Positions 1 through 6,579 of a stretch of 7,393 nucleotides of DNA are shown piece after piece; position 1 is the first letter of the stretch; every line of letters begins with the position of its first letter. Position numbers and translations under genes: made by a program. Location of the stretch: the NCBI GenBank assembly GCA_025465385.1, contig JAODNG010000536.1, positions 1 to 7,393 on the forward strand, read 5' to 3'. The DNA comes from Pseudonocardiales bacterium. GTDB taxonomy: Bacteria; Actinomycetota; Actinomycetes; Mycobacteriales; Pseudonocardiaceae. Below the pieces are notes generated by a model. That model was not told where the DNA came from, ran no database searches, and was given only the letters and a program-made list of their open reading frames with translations.

Positions 1-139
1 TGGCGCTGGGCTGGCGCTGCATGATAGCTACTTTTACATACACCACCGGGGACAGTCCTGCGTCCGCCGGGCTTCGTCCGGAAGCGGGACCCGCACCCGC
101 CACGGCATACCTTGAGCTCAACCGCAAGGACTAGCGGAA
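1..139. other. Left-edge non-coding region, possible gene tail
   Basis: No secure gene is visible. On the plus strand one frame is open from the window edge to a TAG at 132-134, ending ..AYLELNRKD. This could be the 3' end of a gene that starts outside the window and converges on the DinB-fold gene with a 5-bp gap. Its third-position G+C is only about two thirds, lower than in the surrounding genes, and I recognise no family, so I do not call it a CDS. Bases 1-19 hold an 8-bp direct repeat, TGGCGCTG, with an 11-bp period. Bases 21-45 are unusually AT-rich for the window. Confidence 0.4.
71..85 (-). terminator. Weak hairpin downstream of the DinB-fold gene
   Basis: GCTTC-GTCCG-GAAGC forms a perfect 5-bp stem with a 5-nt loop, 54 nt past the stop of the minus-strand gene. 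Just beside it, GCGG-GAC-CCGC (84-94) can form a competing 4-bp stem. There is no U-tract. It could be an actinobacterial-type terminator without a U-tract, but stems this short are common by chance in high-GC DNA. Confidence 0.2.
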
Positions 140-922
140 TCAGAACTGGGTGCGCGCTAGCCAGTGCTCCAGAACGCTGGCGTCGCCGAGCACCTCAATG
201 GGAGCCTCGCTGGGTGGGACGCGGCGCATCAGCACGAGCAGCAGGGAGACCACGGGACCCCGCACCGCGACATCGCCTTTGGTGTGGCCGTGTTCCCAGA
301 CCGGACCCGACGGCGTCCGGCGCACGATCCACTCCCCTGCCTCGCCCAGCCCGGGATCAGTGGAATGCAGGTGCAGGATCTCGCCCTGTCCGCGCAACTC
401 GGCGAGCTCCGGGCGGTATTCCAAGGTTTGCGGCAAGCTGAGCACACCGAGCCATTCCGAGATCGCATCGGCGGCGAGATCCGCCTCCAGCGTGAACTCG
501 CGACCCAGCGCGAGCTCGGCGTCGGCACGGTGCACCGCGGTCTCATGCGCCATCCGGCGGGCCCAGAAACCAACGCTGTGGTCATCGGCCCAGCTCCACA
601 CGGGCGTCCGCGGGTCAGCCGCCCGGATCGCGTCCACCAGCTCGCCAGCACCATCGCGCAACCAGGCGCCAAGCTTGTCGGCGTCCGCGGGTGCCGCGGT
701 CGCGGTCAGCTCGCTGCGGTCGGGCGGGGTGGTGGCCCCTCGAGTGACGACCGCGGTGGCCCACCGGTGGGCCTGCCCGAGGTGCTCGGTGAGCTGGTAC
801 AACGTCCAGTCCGGGCAGGTTCCAACCCGCTGCTGTAGATCGGCGCCGGCCAATGCCTCACCGAACAAAGCGGACTGCGCAGCCAGCGCGTCGAGATAGC
901 GGTCATCGCCCAGCGGAGCCAT
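140..922 (-). CDS. Mycothiol-dependent maleylpyruvate isomerase-type (DinB-fold) metal-binding protein
   Basis: This is a 260-residue cytoplasmic protein of the MDMPI family (DinB-like four-helix bundle plus a C-terminal MDMPI_C-type domain). Visible family marks are CPDWT followed by LTEHLG near residues 36-49 and the helix MAHETAVHRAD at 124-134. H47, E127 and H131 are placed like the His/Glu/His metal triad of the DinB superfamily. The C-terminal half (about 165-260) carries WEHGHTKGDVAVRGP, typical of the second domain. Family members act in mycothiol-dependent reactions, but most genomic copies have no known substrate, and no aromatic-degradation genes lie nearby, so maleylpyruvate itself is unlikely to be the substrate. 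The start at 922 is chosen because AGGAGGA (929-935) lies 6 nt upstream. The frame stays open to 1279, but that extension is low-complexity and antisense to the methyltransferase. The gene is divergent from the methyltransferase. Confidence 0.87.
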   Translation of the reverse strand: MAPLGDDRYLDALAAQSALFGEALAGADLQQRVGTCPDWTLYQLTEHLGQAHRWATAVVTRGATTPPDRSELTATAAPADADKLGAWLRDGAGELVDAIRAADPRTPVWSWADDHSVGFWARRMAHETAVHRADAELALGREFTLEADLAADAISEWLGVLSLPQTLEYRPELAELRGQGEILHLHSTDPGLGEAGEWIVRRTPSGPVWEHGHTKGDVAVRGPVVSLLLVLMRRVPPSEAPIEVLGDASVLEHWLARTQF

Positions 923-1049
923 CGAATGTCCTCCTGCGGTCGTTTGCGGTAGTGGTCCGCGGTCCTCGGAGTAGTCGTCGGGGACTCGCAACCAGACACT
1001 TGTTACGTTGGTAATGCGGCGCCGCACCGGGTGGTGTGCACTGTGCTCT
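923..1049. promoter_or_regulatory. Divergent promoter region with small palindrome
   Basis: This region separates the DinB-fold gene (left, minus) from the methyltransferase (right, plus). On the minus side AGGAGGA at 929-935 is a strong Shine-Dalgarno site. At 1003-1014 the sequence TTAC-GTTG-GTAA is a short inverted repeat, and within it TACGTT (1004-1009) fits the actinobacterial -10 pattern TAnnnT in the plus direction. That would put the transcript start near 1015-1017, about 34 nt before the chosen methyltransferase start. An ATG at 1014 directly after the palindrome would be almost leaderless. The operator role is a guess: a 4-bp arm is weak evidence. Confidence 0.35.
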
Positions 1050-1733
1050 ATGGCCTCGCATTCTGCCTCGCATCGGCAAGACCCCGTGCAACGCGCGCTC
1101 GGGGGCGGCTGGGGCACATTTCTCGCGGCGGCAGCGCGCTCTCCTCGCGATGTCGGCACCCTGCTGCCCTCCGGTCCTGAGCTGGCCCAGCGGCTGGCCG
1201 CGGTGGTGGCTGGAACCGGCGGGACTGGGCGTCCCGCGGTCGTCGTGGAGGTCGGTGCGGGTGGTGGGGCGGTCACCACGGCGATCGTCCGGGAGGCAGA
1301 CCAGGACGCGGTGGTGATCGCGGTCGAGAAGGATCCCGCGCTCGCCGACCGGTTGCGGTCCCGTCAGCTCGGGGTCCGGGTAGTCACCGCGGATGCCGCC
1401 ACCCTTCCGGCCATCCTCGCCGACCACGGCGTGGACCGCGCCGATGTGATCGTCTCGGTGCTGCCGTGGAGCCTGTTCGGGCCACGGCAACAGCGCGAGT
1501 TTTTGACGATCTTTGCCGCTGCGTTGCAGCCCGACGGGGTGTTCACCGCTGCCGCCTACAGCGTGGGATACTGGACAGCCGCTGCGCGCCGGTTTCGCAG
1601 CGAGCTGGACCGAACGTTCGGCGAAGTGCTGCCCACCCGCACGCTCTGGCGGCACCTGCCGCCAGCGATGACCTATGTCTGCCGGCGGCCGATCGTAACC
1701 GATGACGGCATCACCGCGGATCCGAATCGATGA
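1050..1733 (+). CDS. Class I SAM-dependent methyltransferase, phospholipid N-methyltransferase-like
   Basis: This is a 227-residue soluble Rossmann-fold methyltransferase resembling the PmtA/COG3963 group, which is also related to the KsgA-type dimethylases. The opening WGTFLAAAARSPRDVGTLLPS (21-41) is the family's usual N-terminal block. SAM motif I is EVGAGGG (67-73). An acidic residue at the end of strand 2 (E93 in AVEKDP) should hold the SAM ribose, and D115 lies in the TADAATLP block. Motif IV is DVIVSVLPWSLF (132-143), where LPW replaces the NPPY of N6-adenine enzymes, and LWRHLPPA (199-206) closes the domain. There is no membrane segment. The lipid substrate is inferred only from the family. 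The start is uncertain: ATG 1050 is taken because the 12 extra residues from ATG 1014 are Arg/Cys-rich and outside the family block, but 1050 lacks a good Shine-Dalgarno site. The last 23 bp overlap the convergent kinase gene. Confidence 0.82.
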   Translation: MASHSASHRQDPVQRALGGGWGTFLAAAARSPRDVGTLLPSGPELAQRLAAVVAGTGGTGRPAVVVEVGAGGGAVTTAIVREADQDAVVIAVEKDPALADRLRSRQLGVRVVTADAATLPAILADHGVDRADVIVSVLPWSLFGPRQQREFLTIFAAALQPDGVFTAAAYSVGYWTAAARRFRSELDRTFGEVLPTRTLWRHLPPAMTYVCRRPIVTDDGITADPNR

Positions 1734-3204
1734 GCAGCTGTCCATTGAGCCGGGTGACGCGCAGCGCTCGCTTCACGACTTGGGCGTTGTCGCCGTTGTT
1801 GTAGGTGACCTCGACGGGCACTTGCACCGAACCGTCGGTGTTATCAGTGACCCCGAAGGCGTTGCGGGCGCTGACCGAGGAGTACCGGCTCCAGTACGAC
1901 CGGAAATCCGCCTCGCTGGCGAAGGTAGCCTGCGCAGCCGGTGACAGCAGCTGCCAGGCCGTCGACACGTCGTTCATCCCGTTGTAGTAGTTGATCACGA
2001 GTTGGCCGGCGTCGCTCCATCCGATCGGCTGGGCGTGGTCCACCCGCTGCACCTGCGGCGCCGGCGGTAGCACGGGGGTCGGCGTTGCCGCCGGCGCAGC
2101 CGCCTGCCCGGCGGCGTGGGCGCCCTGTTGCCCGGCCGAGCCTCCGGACAGCAGCGCCTCGACTCCGGTGAACACGAGCACCGCGAGAACCGCTCCGGTG
2201 AGCAAGCCGGCCCTGAGCCGCCGCTGCCTGCGGCTGGTCGGGGAGCGGGCGGCGGACCAACCAGGTGGCGAGGTTGCCGCCTGCGGTGGGTAATCGAGCA
2301 GTGGAGCGGACGCGACGGTGGGCGTCGGGTCCACGGGCTCAGTTCTGGTCACTCGAGTCGGCCGATGCGCGGCGCCTGACGTGGGACCCTGGCGGGCCGT
2401 CCTTACTGCGGCGAGTTCCTGGCTCGCGCGGTACATGTCGGGACGCTGCGTCGGCTCCGTCGCCAGCAGCCTCATCAGCACAGCTGATAACGCACCTGCC
2501 TGCCAGGGGGGTCGCACGTGGCCGCCGGCCACCGCGTGCAGCAGCGCGAGCGGGTTGTCGGTGTCGCCGAACGGACCGCACCCCTCCACCGAGGCGTAAA
2601 GCGTGGCGCCGAGGGAGAAGACATCCGACGCCGGTGTCGGGACCTGCCCGCGAGCAACCTCCGGTGCAAGGTAGGCCGGGGTACCGGCCATCATCCCGGT
2701 CTGGGTCACCGTGACGTCACCCGCGGCGCGCGAGACGCCGAAGTCAGTGATCTTCGCGGTGCCGTCGTCGGTGATCAAGATATTCCCGGGTTTGACGTCG
2801 CGGTGCACGATCTGAGCGGTGTGCGCGGCGGCCAGCGCCGAGGCGATCTGCCTGCCGATCGAGGCGACTTCCGGCACCGGAAGGCAGCCACGCTCAGCCA
2901 GGACGGCCGCCAGGCTGCGCGAAGGCAGGTACTCCATCACCAGGCAGGGCTCACCCTCGTGCTCGGCGACGTCATAGACCACGATGGCGTTCGGGTGATG
3001 CAGGCGCGCGGCGATGCGCGCCTCGCGCAGCGCCCGGGCCCGGGCTTCGTCGCTCGCCCGAGGGCTCAGGTTCGGTTGCACCAGCAGCTGTTTCACCGCA
3101 ACGAGCCGCTGCAGCCGAAGGTCCATGGCCCGCCAGACGACGCCCATGCCCCCAACGCCAATTCGATCGAGCACCCGGTAATGACCGGCGATCAGCTCAC
3201 CCAT
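1711..3204 (-). CDS. Receptor-type Ser/Thr protein kinase (PknB-like catalytic domain, single TM, extracellular domain)
   Basis: This is a 497-residue membrane kinase. The cytoplasmic Hanks-type domain (about 8-270) is complete: glycine loop GVGGMGVV (16-23), ATP lysine K38 in VAVK, likely helix-C Glu E61, catalytic loop HRDVKPGN (134-141, D136), DFG (154-156) and APE (180-182). The activation loop carries T165, T167, T169 and T175 as candidate autophosphorylation sites. A Pro/Ala/Arg-rich juxtamembrane stretch leads to one membrane helix at about 331-352, preceded by RRQRRLR, which fits an inside N-terminus. Outside, an Ala/Pro-rich linker (about 356-385) joins a domain of about 110 residues (YYNGMNDVSTAWQLLSP onward) that looks like an NTF2-like or lipoprotein-type sensor; there are no PASTA repeats. 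ATG 3204 is secure because an in-frame TGA lies 15 nt upstream. The Shine-Dalgarno-like AAAGGGGG is rather far, about 14 nt away. Its ligand and substrates cannot be read from the sequence. Confidence 0.93.
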   Translation of the reverse strand: MGELIAGHYRVLDRIGVGGMGVVWRAMDLRLQRLVAVKQLLVQPNLSPRASDEARARALREARIAARLHHPNAIVVYDVAEHEGEPCLVMEYLPSRSLAAVLAERGCLPVPEVASIGRQIASALAAAHTAQIVHRDVKPGNILITDDGTAKITDFGVSRAAGDVTVTQTGMMAGTPAYLAPEVARGQVPTPASDVFSLGATLYASVEGCGPFGDTDNPLALLHAVAGGHVRPPWQAGALSAVLMRLLATEPTQRPDMYRASQELAAVRTARQGPTSGAAHRPTRVTRTEPVDPTPTVASAPLLDYPPQAATSPPGWSAARSPTSRRQRRLRAGLLTGAVLAVLVFTGVEALLSGGSAGQQGAHAAGQAAAPAATPTPVLPPAPQVQRVDHAQPIGWSDAGQLVINYYNGMNDVSTAWQLLSPAAQATFASEADFRSYWSRYSSVSARNAFGVTDNTDGSVQVPVEVTYNNGDNAQVVKRALRVTRLNGQLLIDSDPR

Positions 3205-3273
3205 CTCGATATGCGGTCACCCCCTTTGCACCGTGCTTGCGCGCGGCACGCGGCATCCCCGACCGGAAACCAG

Positions 3274-3305
3274 ATTATCCCCCCGGAGCCGGGTCGGCAC
3301 GTCAA
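3274..3305 (-). promoter_or_regulatory. Candidate promoter of the receptor kinase
   Basis: On the minus strand TTGACG (3300-3305) and GATAAT (3274-3279) resemble housekeeping -35 and -10 boxes, giving a leader of about 60 nt to the kinase ATG. The 20-bp spacer is longer than the usual 16-19, so the -35 match may be accidental and the -10 box may act alone. The spacer contains the inverted repeat CCCGG-AG-CCGGG (3282-3293), where a repressor could sit. Confidence 0.35.
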
Positions 3306-3310
3306 CCGAG

Positions 3311-3350
3311 CTGGCCCCGCGTCGCCCTGGTCGGCCCCGCTTCGCCTCGG
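3311..3350 (+). repeat. Imperfect 20-bp tandem repeat upstream of the helicase
   Basis: Two adjacent 20-bp units, 3311-3330 and 3331-3350, match at 15 of 20 positions and share the core GGCCCCGCnTCGCC. They lie in the divergent gap between the kinase and the helicase, ending 22 bp before the helicase start codon. They could be paired binding sites about two helical turns apart, or a replication-slippage remnant. Confidence 0.6.
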
Positions 3351-3372
3351 ATGAAGGGCCGGGGGCACGATC

Positions 3373-5886
3373 GTGGTCACCATGACGCTCACCGCGACGC
3401 TACCCGGCGCTACCGGGCCCGACGAGCTCTTCGACACCTTTGTGGCCTGGGTCTCAGACCAGGGCCTGGTGCTGTATCCGGCCCAGGAGGAGGCGCTCAT
3501 GGAGATCGTGTCGGGCTCCAACGTGATCCTGGCCACTCCGACCGGATCGGGTAAGAGTCTGGTGGCGACCGGCGCGCACGCGACCGCACTGGCGCAGGGC
3601 AAACGCAGCGTCTACACCGCGCCGATCAAGGCACTGGTGTCGGAGAAGTTCTTTGCCGCGTGCGACGTTTTCGGTGCTGATCAGGTTGGCATGCTAACCG
3701 GTGACTCCAGCGTCAACGCCGAGGCCCCCATCATCTGCTGCACCGCTGAAGTCCTGGCCAACATGGCCCTGCGCAGCGGACCGGATACCGATGTGGGCCT
3801 GGTCGTGATGGATGAGTTCCACTACTACGCCGACCCAGACCGCGGCTGGGCGTGGCAGGTCCCGCTGCTCGAGCTCCCGCAGGCTCAATTCCTGCTGATG
3901 TCGGCGACACTGGGCGATGTCAGCCGCTTTCAGCCGGACTTGACCCGGCGCACCGGGCGCCCTACCGCGGTGGTCCACTCCGTGCAGCGACCGGTTCCGC
4001 TGCACTTCCGGTACGTGACGACACCACTGCATGAGACGCTGGAAGAACTGCTGGCCATCAAGGCGGCGCCGGTCTACGTGGTGCACTTCACCCAGGCTGC
4101 GGCCGCCGAGCAGGCGCAGGCGCTGACCAGTATCAACGTCTGCAGTCGGGCAGAAAAGGACGCCATCGCCGAGCTGATCGGTGGATTCCGGTTCACGGCT
4201 GGTTTCGGAAGAACCCTGTCCCGGCTGGTGCGCCATGGGATCGGGGTGCATCACGCCGGGATGCTGCCGCGGTACCGCCGGCTCGTTGAGCGGCTCGCCC
4301 AGGCCGGCCTGCTGAAGATCATTTGCGGTACCGACACTCTCGGCGTGGGGATCAACGTACCGATCCGCACGGTGCTGCTCACCGCGCTGGGCAAGTACGA
4401 CGGCACCCGCACCCGCCACCTCACCGCCCGGGAGTTCCACCAGATCACCGGCCGGGCCGGACGGGCCGGCTTCGACACCGCCGGCGATGTTGTCGTGCAG
4501 GCCCCCGAATACGTGGTGGAGAACACCAAGGCGCTGGCCAAGGCCGGAGATGATCCACGCAAGCGCCGCAGGGTGGTGCACAAGAAGCCCCCCGAGGGAT
4601 CGGTGTCCTGGAGCGATCGCACCTTTGACCGGCTGGTCGCGGCCGAACCGGAACAGCTGACATCCAGCTTCGCGGTGAGTCACGCGATGCTGCTCAACGT
4701 CGCGAACCGACCCGGTGACGCGTTCGCGGCGATGCGCCATCTGCTTACCGACAACCACGAGGAGCGCCCCGCGCAGCGCCGGCACATCCGTCAGGCGATC
4801 GCGATCTACCGAGCGTTGCTGGCCGCTGGCGTCGTCGAGCGGTTGGCGGTCCCGGACGCCCAGGGCCGCACCGTGCGGCTCACCGGGGACCTGCAACTCG
4901 ACTTCGCGCTGAACCAGGCGCTGTCCCCGTTCGCGCTGGCCGCGATCGAGCTGCTCGACCGGGAGTCGATTGACTATCCGCTGGATGTGCTGTCGGTTCT
5001 CGAGGCCACCCTCGACGATCCGCGGCAGGTATTGAGCGCGCAACTGTCCAAGGCCAAGGGTGAGGCCGTGGCGGCGATGAAAGCCGAGGGCATCGAGTAC
5101 GAGGAGCGGATGCGGCTGCTGGAGGACGTCAGCTACCCGATGCCGCTGGCTGAGCTGCTCGACGCCGCATTCGAGATCTACCGGGCGGGTCACCCGTGGG
5201 TGGCCGACCACCGGCTATCCCCCAAGTCAGTCGCCCGGGATCTCGCCGAGCGGGCGATGACCTTCACCGAGTATGTCGGCTTCTATGGCTTGGCCCGTTC
5301 TGAAGGGTTGGTACTGCGCTACCTCGCCAACGCCTACCAGGCGCTGCGCCGCACAGTGCCCGAGGATGCCAAGACCGACGACCTTCGTGACCTGCAGGAG
5401 TGGCTCGGCGAACTGGTCCGCCAGGTCGACTCCAGCCTGCTGGACGAATGGGAGAAACTGCGAGACCCGCAGGCGCAGGACGCGGTACCGGCGTCGATAG
5501 ATCAGCGACCCCCGCCGGTGACAGCCAATGCGCGGGCCTTCCGGGTGCTGGTTCGTAATGCGCTGTTTCGCCGGGTGGAGTTGGCTGCCCGCTGGCGGTG
5601 GGAGGAGCTCGGGGAGCTCGACGCGGACGCCGGGTGGGACGCGGAGTCCTGGCGCCAGGCCATGGAACCCTATTTCGTCGAGCATGCCGAGATCGGCACC
5701 GGCGCTGACGCGCGCGGCCCAGACCTGCTGATCATCGACCAGCAGCCCGACCGGTGGGTCGTACGCCAGATTTTCGACGACCCGGCCGGGCATCACGACT
5801 GGGCCATCAATGCCGAGGTCGACCTAGCGGCGTCGGATGAGTCCGGGACCGCCGCGGTGTGGGTGACCGCGGTAGGCGAGATCTAA
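3373..5886 (+). CDS. Ski2-like DEAD/DEAH-box RNA helicase with DUF3516-type C-terminus
   Basis: This 837-residue superfamily 2 helicase is about the usual length for the actinobacterial DUF3516 group. The first RecA domain has a Q-motif-like YPAQEEAL (35-42), Walker A ATPTGSGKS (54-62), motif Ia TAPIKALVSEK (82-92), Walker B DEFH (147-150) and motif III SATL (177-180). The second has HHAGMLP (293-299), motif V GTDTLGVGINVP (319-330) and motif VI QITGRAGRAG (357-366). All catalytic residues are present, so it should hydrolyse ATP and probably unwinds or remodels RNA, like the Ski2/Mtr4 relatives. The rest (about 380-837) has no motif I can assign beyond the DUF3516 resemblance, and its function is unknown. 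GTG 3373 is chosen because GGGGG (3361-3365) lies 7 nt upstream; ATG 3382 in the same frame would be too far from it. The gene ends 25 bp from the convergent peroxiredoxin-like gene. Confidence 0.93.
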   Translation: MVTMTLTATLPGATGPDELFDTFVAWVSDQGLVLYPAQEEALMEIVSGSNVILATPTGSGKSLVATGAHATALAQGKRSVYTAPIKALVSEKFFAACDVFGADQVGMLTGDSSVNAEAPIICCTAEVLANMALRSGPDTDVGLVVMDEFHYYADPDRGWAWQVPLLELPQAQFLLMSATLGDVSRFQPDLTRRTGRPTAVVHSVQRPVPLHFRYVTTPLHETLEELLAIKAAPVYVVHFTQAAAAEQAQALTSINVCSRAEKDAIAELIGGFRFTAGFGRTLSRLVRHGIGVHHAGMLPRYRRLVERLAQAGLLKIICGTDTLGVGINVPIRTVLLTALGKYDGTRTRHLTAREFHQITGRAGRAGFDTAGDVVVQAPEYVVENTKALAKAGDDPRKRRRVVHKKPPEGSVSWSDRTFDRLVAAEPEQLTSSFAVSHAMLLNVANRPGDAFAAMRHLLTDNHEERPAQRRHIRQAIAIYRALLAAGVVERLAVPDAQGRTVRLTGDLQLDFALNQALSPFALAAIELLDRESIDYPLDVLSVLEATLDDPRQVLSAQLSKAKGEAVAAMKAEGIEYEERMRLLEDVSYPMPLAELLDAAFEIYRAGHPWVADHRLSPKSVARDLAERAMTFTEYVGFYGLARSEGLVLRYLANAYQALRRTVPEDAKTDDLRDLQEWLGELVRQVDSSLLDEWEKLRDPQAQDAVPASIDQRPPPVTANARAFRVLVRNALFRRVELAARWRWEELGELDADAGWDAESWRQAMEPYFVEHAEIGTGADARGPDLLIIDQQPDRWVVRQIFDDPAGHHDWAINAEVDLAASDESGTAAVWVTAVGEI

Positions 5887-5891
5887 CCCCG

Positions 5892-5906
5892 GCGCAGACC
5901 GTGCGC
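5892..5906. terminator. Small hairpin between convergent stops
   Basis: GCGCA-GACCG-TGCGC is a perfect 5-bp stem with a 5-nt loop, inside the 25-bp gap between the helicase TAA and the stop of the peroxiredoxin-like gene. Its position suits a terminator shared by both strands. There is no U-tract in either direction, so it would have to be of the U-less type. Confidence 0.35.
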
Positions 5907-5911
5907 AACGG

Positions 5912-6481
5912 TCAGGGCGGCTCGTTGCCCGGCTTCCATTTGATGCCGCACCCGATACTGGGCACCTGCGGTTCGGGAACCGGCTGTCCTGCCAGCACCA
6001 GATCCAGCGCCGCCCGCAATGTCTTGCCGGTCACCGGAGCGTCGTTGCGTGGCCGGGACTCATCGAACTCGCCCCGGTAGGCAAGCCGGCGCTGGGCGTC
6101 ATAGAGGAAGAAGTCCGGGGTGCACGCGGCTCGGTAGTCCCGAGCGATTTGCTGGCTGTCGTCCAGAAGGTACGGGAAGGTGAACCCGGCGCGGTGGGCT
6201 TGTTCGGTCAGCCCCGCTAAACCATCGTCGGGATAATTCTTGGTGTCGTTGCTGCAGATCGCCACCGCTGTGACGTCCGCTGCGTACTCGGCAAGCAGGG
6301 AGCCGAGTTCTCGCTCGAGGTGCCGGACGTAGGGACAGTGGTTGGACAAGAACATCACCAGCAGCGGCCGAGCTGAGTCAAGGCCATCAGAGGTCACGAT
6401 CTCGCCGTCCAGCGACGGTAACGCGAACGGCGGCGCTGGCGTGCCGAGCGGGACCATCAATGAGTTAACAGCCATGGTCAT
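5912..6481 (-). CDS. Thioredoxin-fold peroxiredoxin-like protein (PRX_like1 type)
   Basis: This is a 189-residue cytoplasmic thioredoxin-fold protein of the AhpC/TSA-related group. The N-terminal block LGTPAPPFALPSLDG (12-26) is typical, and the active-site region reads FLSNHCPYVRHLERELG (44-60), where C49 in NHCPY replaces the thioredoxin CxxC with one cysteine. C76 (ICSND), C120 (RAACTPDFFLYD) and C178 (IGCGIKWK) are candidate resolving or partner cysteines; the TPDFFLYD block matches the cis-Pro strand region. It probably reduces peroxides or exchanges thiols, but this subgroup is poorly characterised. The start at 6481 gives MTMAVNSLMV; 6475 and 6457 are alternatives. GGAG sits 11 nt upstream of 6481, and its first three bases are the end of the large stem-loop. 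The frame is open further upstream to 6655, but that part crosses the stem-loop and is not protein-like. Confidence 0.85.
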   Translation of the reverse strand: MTMAVNSLMVPLGTPAPPFALPSLDGEIVTSDGLDSARPLLVMFLSNHCPYVRHLERELGSLLAEYAADVTAVAICSNDTKNYPDDGLAGLTEQAHRAGFTFPYLLDDSQQIARDYRAACTPDFFLYDAQRRLAYRGEFDESRPRNDAPVTGKTLRAALDLVLAGQPVPEPQVPSIGCGIKWKPGNEPP

Positions 6482-6493
6482 AAGTTTTCCAGC

Positions 6494-6556
6494 TCCGCAG
6501 CCGGCCCGTCGAACAGCTGACCAGTGTGGGACGGCTGCGACGGGCCTGGCTGCGGA
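6494..6556 (-). repeat. Long near-perfect inverted repeat (stem-loop) between antitoxin-like and peroxiredoxin-like genes
   Basis: The left arm TCCGCAGCCGGCCCGTCG (6494-6511) pairs with the right arm at 6538-6556 over all 18 bp, with only T6547 bulged. The 26-nt interior can pair further: CAGC (6514-6517) with GCTG (6534-6537), then G6519-C6532 and CC/GG, leaving a loop of about 6 nt. In the minus-strand transcript it begins 23 nt after the antitoxin-like stop and ends 12 nt before the peroxiredoxin-like ATG, running into its GGAG ribosome-binding bases. There is no U-tract on either side. It may be a U-less terminator, a leader that occludes the ribosome site, or a dispersed repeat element. 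Confidence 0.85.
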
Positions 6557-6579
6557 CCCTGTTGACGTGCCTGCGTGAA

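Noticed and set aside
1..19. 8-bp direct repeat TGGCGCTG with 11-bp period, considered as an att site or repeat-array edge
   Set aside because: It is a single pair at the window edge with no integrase, tRNA or further copies, so chance is sufficient.
3..134. Plus-strand open frame from the left edge to TAG 132-134
   Set aside because: It has weak third-position bias and no recognisable sequence. It may be the tail of a gene outside the window, but this cannot be supported here.
1008..1049. TTG 1008 or ATG 1014 as start of the methyltransferase
   Set aside because: The added residues are Arg/Cys-rich and outside the family's N-terminal block. Kept as an alternative because a leaderless start at 1014 cannot be excluded.
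923..1279. Upstream extension of the DinB-fold reading frame to 379 residues
   Set aside because: The extra 119 residues are Pro/Ala/Arg-rich low complexity, lie antisense to the methyltransferase, and an excellent AGGAGGA site marks the internal ATG at 922.
3694..5211. 505-codon open frame antisense to the helicase
   Set aside because: It lies inside a gene with a full set of helicase motifs. Its product has no recognisable domain, and such long antisense frames are normal in high-GC codon usage.
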